Assembly (NCBI GenBank): GCA_012511735.1
Contig: JAAZFK010000117.1
Coordinates: 1-16,721, forward strand
Length of the DNA: 16,721 nucleotides
Direction: 5' to 3'
From: Clostridiaceae bacterium
GTDB taxonomy: Bacteria > Bacillota > Clostridia > Saccharofermentanales > DTU023
Shown here: in pieces, positions 14,543 through 16,721 of the stretch
How positions within the stretch are numbered: the stretch's first letter is position 1
How the letters are laid out: the number at the start of each line of letters is the position of its first letter
Notes under the pieces: model-generated
The model's database searches: none
What the model was told of the DNA's origin: nothing
What the model saw: the letters and a program-made list of their open reading frames with translations, nothing else
Position numbers and translations under genes: made by a program

Positions 14543-15062
14543 TGGAATCTCCCAGACTCTTTTTATTTCGTGTAATGTTGACCAGAATATCGGTCAGGTG
14601 GTTCTCAAGATTTGTCATCATTTCGTGGGCATATTGTATCGCCGCGGCGCGGATGTCCGCCCCCTGCCGGGTCGCTTCATCGATCAGGGCCGAGGCGTTG
14701 TTCATAGCCTGTTGCGTGACCTCATGCTCATCGATCATCCGGGCCATCTGTGCCTCGGCGTCCCGCATGATGGTGTCTGCTTCCCGCCTGGCCTGATTGA
14801 TCAGTTGTCTGTTCTGCTGCAAGACCCACTTGGCCCGGTCCAGTTCCTCGGGCAGACCTTCACGGATCATACGCACCAGAAAAAGCACCTCTTCCCGCTC
14901 AACCATGCATTTGTCAGAAAAGGGGACACTTTTTGCCTCAAGCAGATCGGTCTCAAGCCGGTCCAGCAAAGTCGCGACATTCCGGTCGTCACGCGGGCGT
15001 GGGGAGCGCCGTGTTTCTTCCCGGTCCCTGTCACCCATCCGTCTGTCGGGGTAATCATTCAT
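14532..15062 (-). CDS. Conserved clostridial coiled-coil protein (annotated elsewhere as ATPase / F0 subunit b-like)
   Basis: This 176-residue protein has no catalytic motif and no membrane helix. The first 28 residues are Arg/Asp-rich and probably disordered. Residues 30-75 include a conserved LLDRLETDLLEAKSVPF and an EREEVLFLVRMIREGLPEEL helix, and 80-165 form a long amphipathic helix rich in Ala, Gln, Glu and Arg. Proteins with this layout sit beside coaD in many Clostridia and are often labelled ATPase only because the coiled coil resembles the F0 b subunit. A structural role at the cell envelope or division site, as for DivIVA-like proteins, is possible but unproven. GGGAGGT seven bases before the ATG is a strong ribosome binding site. 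The gene overlaps coaD by 8 bp and ddl by 11 bp. Confidence 0.85.
   Translation of the reverse strand: MNDYPDRRMGDRDREETRRSPRPRDDRNVATLLDRLETDLLEAKSVPFSDKCMVEREEVLFLVRMIREGLPEELDRAKWVLQQNRQLINQARREADTIMRDAEAQMARMIDEHEVTQQAMNNASALIDEATRQGADIRAAAIQYAHEMMTNLENHLTDILVNITRNKKSLGDSNGI
14535..14549 (-). promoter_or_regulatory. Hairpin over the ddl start codon
   Basis: GATTCC and GGAATC form a perfect 6-bp inverted repeat with a 3-base loop. The repeat covers the ddl ATG (14540-14542), and its outer edge touches the GGGAG ribosome binding site (14549-14553). It also lies in the last codons of the upstream gene, whose ribosomes would open it. Confidence 0.45.
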
Positions 15063-15612
15063 GTGTCCTACCTCCCTGCGGACTCATGTCCGCTTCATCA
15101 CCGCTTGTCTTGCCATAGATGTCAACAATATCAGATTTGATGGCCGGGGGAACCAGATCTTCGACTTCGGCTCCCAGGCGCAGGAGCTCACGGACCAATG
15201 ACGAAGATACATGACGCATCCCGGGAAGCGCCGGGAGAAACAAGGTGTCGATCCCTTTCCCCATGAGTCGGTTGATCTGTGCCATGGCTTCTTCCTCTTC
15301 ATACTGGGACAGGTTGCGGATTCCCCTGACAATCGTGCCGATCCCGTGTTGGAGGCAAAAATCAACCAGCAAGCCGTCCGCCGCTATCACCTTGACCTGA
15401 TCCTTACTGTCCAGACTTTTGCGGATCAGGTTGACGCGACGTGCGCGATCGGCTACAGGCACCTTGTTGGAGTTGTCGAAGACTGCGATGTAGAGTTCAT
15501 CGCAGATCAAAAGAGTCCGCTTGGCCACATCAAGATGGCCCGCGGTGAAAGGATCGAAAGTTCCCGGGAAAACGATTCTTTTTTTATCCGTCCGTATATG
15601 AGAGTCCATCAC
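15055..15612 (-). CDS. coaD: Phosphopantetheine adenylyltransferase
   Basis: This 185-residue protein catalyses the penultimate step of coenzyme A synthesis, transferring AMP from ATP to 4'-phosphopantetheine. The nucleotidyltransferase loop GTFDPFTAGH (17-26) carries the T/HxGH motif. VRGIRN (96-100 plus N) supplies the conserved arginines, an EEEEAMAQINRL helix follows, and VSSSLVREL (135-143) closes the active site. It is about 20 residues longer than the E. coli enzyme, with extra residues at both ends; the polar C-terminal tail after IYGK is likely unstructured. The frame starts with GTG at 15612, preceded by AGGA at a spacing of seven bases; an ATG immediately after it is the alternative. 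It follows rsmD by 15 bp, the usual neighbour order in Firmicutes. Confidence 0.96.
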   Translation of the reverse strand: MMDSHIRTDKKRIVFPGTFDPFTAGHLDVAKRTLLICDELYIAVFDNSNKVPVADRARRVNLIRKSLDSKDQVKVIAADGLLVDFCLQHGIGTIVRGIRNLSQYEEEEAMAQINRLMGKGIDTLFLPALPGMRHVSSSLVRELLRLGAEVEDLVPPAIKSDIVDIYGKTSGDEADMSPQGGRTHE

Positions 15613-15627
15613 CCGTTCATCCTGCCG

Positions 15628-16212
15628 TTAAAGCTCGTCAAAGGCTGACTCATCAGGCCTAAACTGGTAAAAGGATAGCACGCCCGTGCCGTACTGACAA
15701 CTGCGCAGCCGTGACAGAACGGGGTCAAAGAGGTGTTCAGGCAACTCTTCTGCCCTGGTCTCGATCACCACCAGACCCTCAGGCGCGAGCAAAGGATAAA
15801 GAAGAGCTGAAGCTTTTTCCATGTAGTCCACGGCCCGCGTCCATGGTGGATCAAGGTAGATGAGATCAAAAGCGTCCTGTCCCCCCGCCAGTCCACGGAG
15901 GCGGTGCCGGTAATCTCCCGCCAGGACTACTGCCCTGTCGCCCAGTCCGGTCCGTCTGATGTTTTCGTCAAGAACCGCCAGGGCCCGGCGATCCGACTCA
16001 ATCATGACAACTTGACGTGCGCCGCGCGAGAGTGCTTCGAGCCCGATCTGGCCTGACCCCGAGAAAACATCGAGTACCCTGGATCCTTCAACACGATCCG
16101 CCAGAATGGAAAAAAGCGCTTCTTTGGTTCTGCCCGGTGTCGGACGGCAAAAATCACCTGCCGGCATCAGCAGCTTGACGCCCTTGGCTTGTCCGGTAAT
16201 GATTCGAGGCAT
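15628..16212 (-). CDS. rsmD: 16S rRNA (guanine(966)-N(2))-methyltransferase
   Basis: This 194-residue S-adenosylmethionine-dependent methyltransferase modifies G966 of 16S rRNA in the small ribosomal subunit. Visible hallmarks are the N-terminal RIITGQAKG, RPTPGRTKEALF (23-34), the SAM-binding motif LDVFSGSGQIGLEALSRGA (47-65), the acidic IESD that holds the ribose, and the catalytic DPPW (121-124), a conservative change from the more usual DPPY. The frame extends to a TTG at 16218, but the ATG at 16212 is correctly spaced (eight bases) from AGGAG. That ribosome binding site overlaps the stop codon of recG, so the two genes are translationally linked. Confidence 0.95.
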   Translation of the reverse strand: MPRIITGQAKGVKLLMPAGDFCRPTPGRTKEALFSILADRVEGSRVLDVFSGSGQIGLEALSRGARQVVMIESDRRALAVLDENIRRTGLGDRAVVLAGDYRHRLRGLAGGQDAFDLIYLDPPWTRAVDYMEKASALLYPLLAPEGLVVIETRAEELPEHLFDPVLSRLRSCQYGTGVLSFYQFRPDESAFDEL

Positions 16213-16220
16213 GGTCAATT

Positions 16221-16225
16221 CTCCT
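16221..16225 (-). promoter_or_regulatory. Ribosome binding site of rsmD, overlapping the recG stop
   Basis: AGGAG on the minus strand, eight bases before the ATG at 16212 and only two before the in-frame TTG at 16218. It therefore decides for the ATG. It shares bases with the recG TAG. Confidence 0.75.
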
Positions 16226-16721
16226 AGAGGCCCGGCCGGGAGAGGCGCTCACCGTACCGGGCGTGGAAAGCTTTCATGATGACCTGATTTTCTGGCATTT
16301 CAAGCCCCGGATCCAAAGCGAAAAGCTGATCACAAGCCCCGGCGACTTCACGGAGAAGTTCGCTGTCTTCATAGAGATTGGCCACTTTGAAATCGGGTAA
16401 ACCGTGTTGCTGAACGCCAAACATATCGCCGGGTCCCCGCAGAACCAGATCCTTATCGGCGATGGCGAAACCACTTTGATTGCGGCACAGGACCCGAAGT
16501 CGTTCCCGGACCTTGGCATCCTCACTGTCACTGACCAATACACAATAGGATTGGCGGGATGATCTGCCCACCCGGCCGCGCAGCTGATGAAGCTGGGAGA
16601 GGCCAAAACGTTCAGCGTTTTCGACGACCAGCAAGGTCGCGTCCGGTTGATCGATGCCCACTTCGATGACCGTGGTGGATACCAGGATGTCGATCTCTCC
16701 CCTGCTGAAGGCATCCATGAC
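16224..16721 (-). CDS. recG: ATP-dependent DNA helicase RecG (C-terminal part, runs off the right edge)
   Basis: The frame is open to the window edge, so only the last 165 residues are present. They contain the end of the second helicase domain: FSRGEIDILVSTTVIEVGID, then ENAERFGLSQLHQLRGRVGRS with the arginine-finger motif VI, and the RecG-specific wedge SGFAIADKDLVLRGPGDMFGVQQHGLPDF. RecG remodels stalled replication forks and branched recombination intermediates. The order recG-rsmD-coaD is common in Firmicutes and identifies this as core chromosome. The gene ends 11 bp before the rsmD ATG. Confidence 0.95.
   Translation of the reverse strand, partial: VMDAFSRGEIDILVSTTVIEVGIDQPDATLLVVENAERFGLSQLHQLRGRVGRSSRQSYCVLVSDSEDAKVRERLRVLCRNQSGFAIADKDLVLRGPGDMFGVQQHGLPDFKVANLYEDSELLREVAGACDQLFALDPGLEMPENQVIMKAFHARYGERLSRPGL

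Noticed and set aside
14406..15140. 244-residue open frame on the plus strand opposite ddl, the coiled-coil gene and coaD
   Set aside because: It spans three well-supported genes on the other strand and has no known motif or convincing ribosome binding site.

Overview
The window looks like a chromosomal segment of a Gram-positive, moderately GC-rich member of the Clostridia. Three things point there: a recG-rsmD-coaD block followed by a coiled-coil protein typical of Clostridia, a TrpXYZ-type aromatic amino acid ABC operon, and a short YidC without the large extracytoplasmic domain of Gram-negative YidC. This placement is inference from gene content, not from a marker gene. Coding density is very high. 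The only sizeable non-coding stretch is the divergent intergenic region at about 6385-6644. I saw no rRNA, tRNA, CRISPR array, insertion sequence, integrase or phage gene.

Region 1 (1-2147, plus strand) is the end of an ABC importer operon: a truncated substrate-binding protein, a permease and an ATPase of the TrpX/TrpY/TrpZ kind. Region 2 (2177-6384, minus strand, read from right to left) is a second importer operon. It encodes a lipoprotein binding protein, a short ATPase, a permease with two fused domains, and a protein joining an N-terminal winged helix to a LicC-like cytidylyltransferase. The gene ends overlap, so translation is probably coupled. The likely theme is uptake of a small amino-alcohol or phosphonate-like compound and its activation with CTP.

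Region 3 (6645-10915, plus strand) diverges from region 2 and holds the most unusual gene of the window. It is a 761-residue protein whose first 270 residues are a YidC/Oxa1 membrane domain and whose later part is a CDP-glycerol glycerophosphotransferase of the TagB/TagF kind. Its stop overlaps the start of a polytopic LtaS/sulfatase-like enzyme. The pair looks like a machine for making or modifying a phosphate-containing cell-surface polymer. The CTP-dependent activation in region 2 makes a common cell-envelope role plausible. The divergent intergenic region carries a striking symmetric element (three TTAA cores 11 bp apart) and, in the leader of the fusion gene, a terminator-like hairpin.

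Region 4 (10926-16721, minus strand) is one tightly packed operon read from the right edge: recG (C-terminal part only), rsmD, coaD, a conserved coiled-coil protein, ddl, a membrane protein with TolQ/ExbB/ZorA-like topology and a long helical tail, and a soluble protein of unknown function. The first five belong to housekeeping or cell-wall metabolism. The last two are unexplained.
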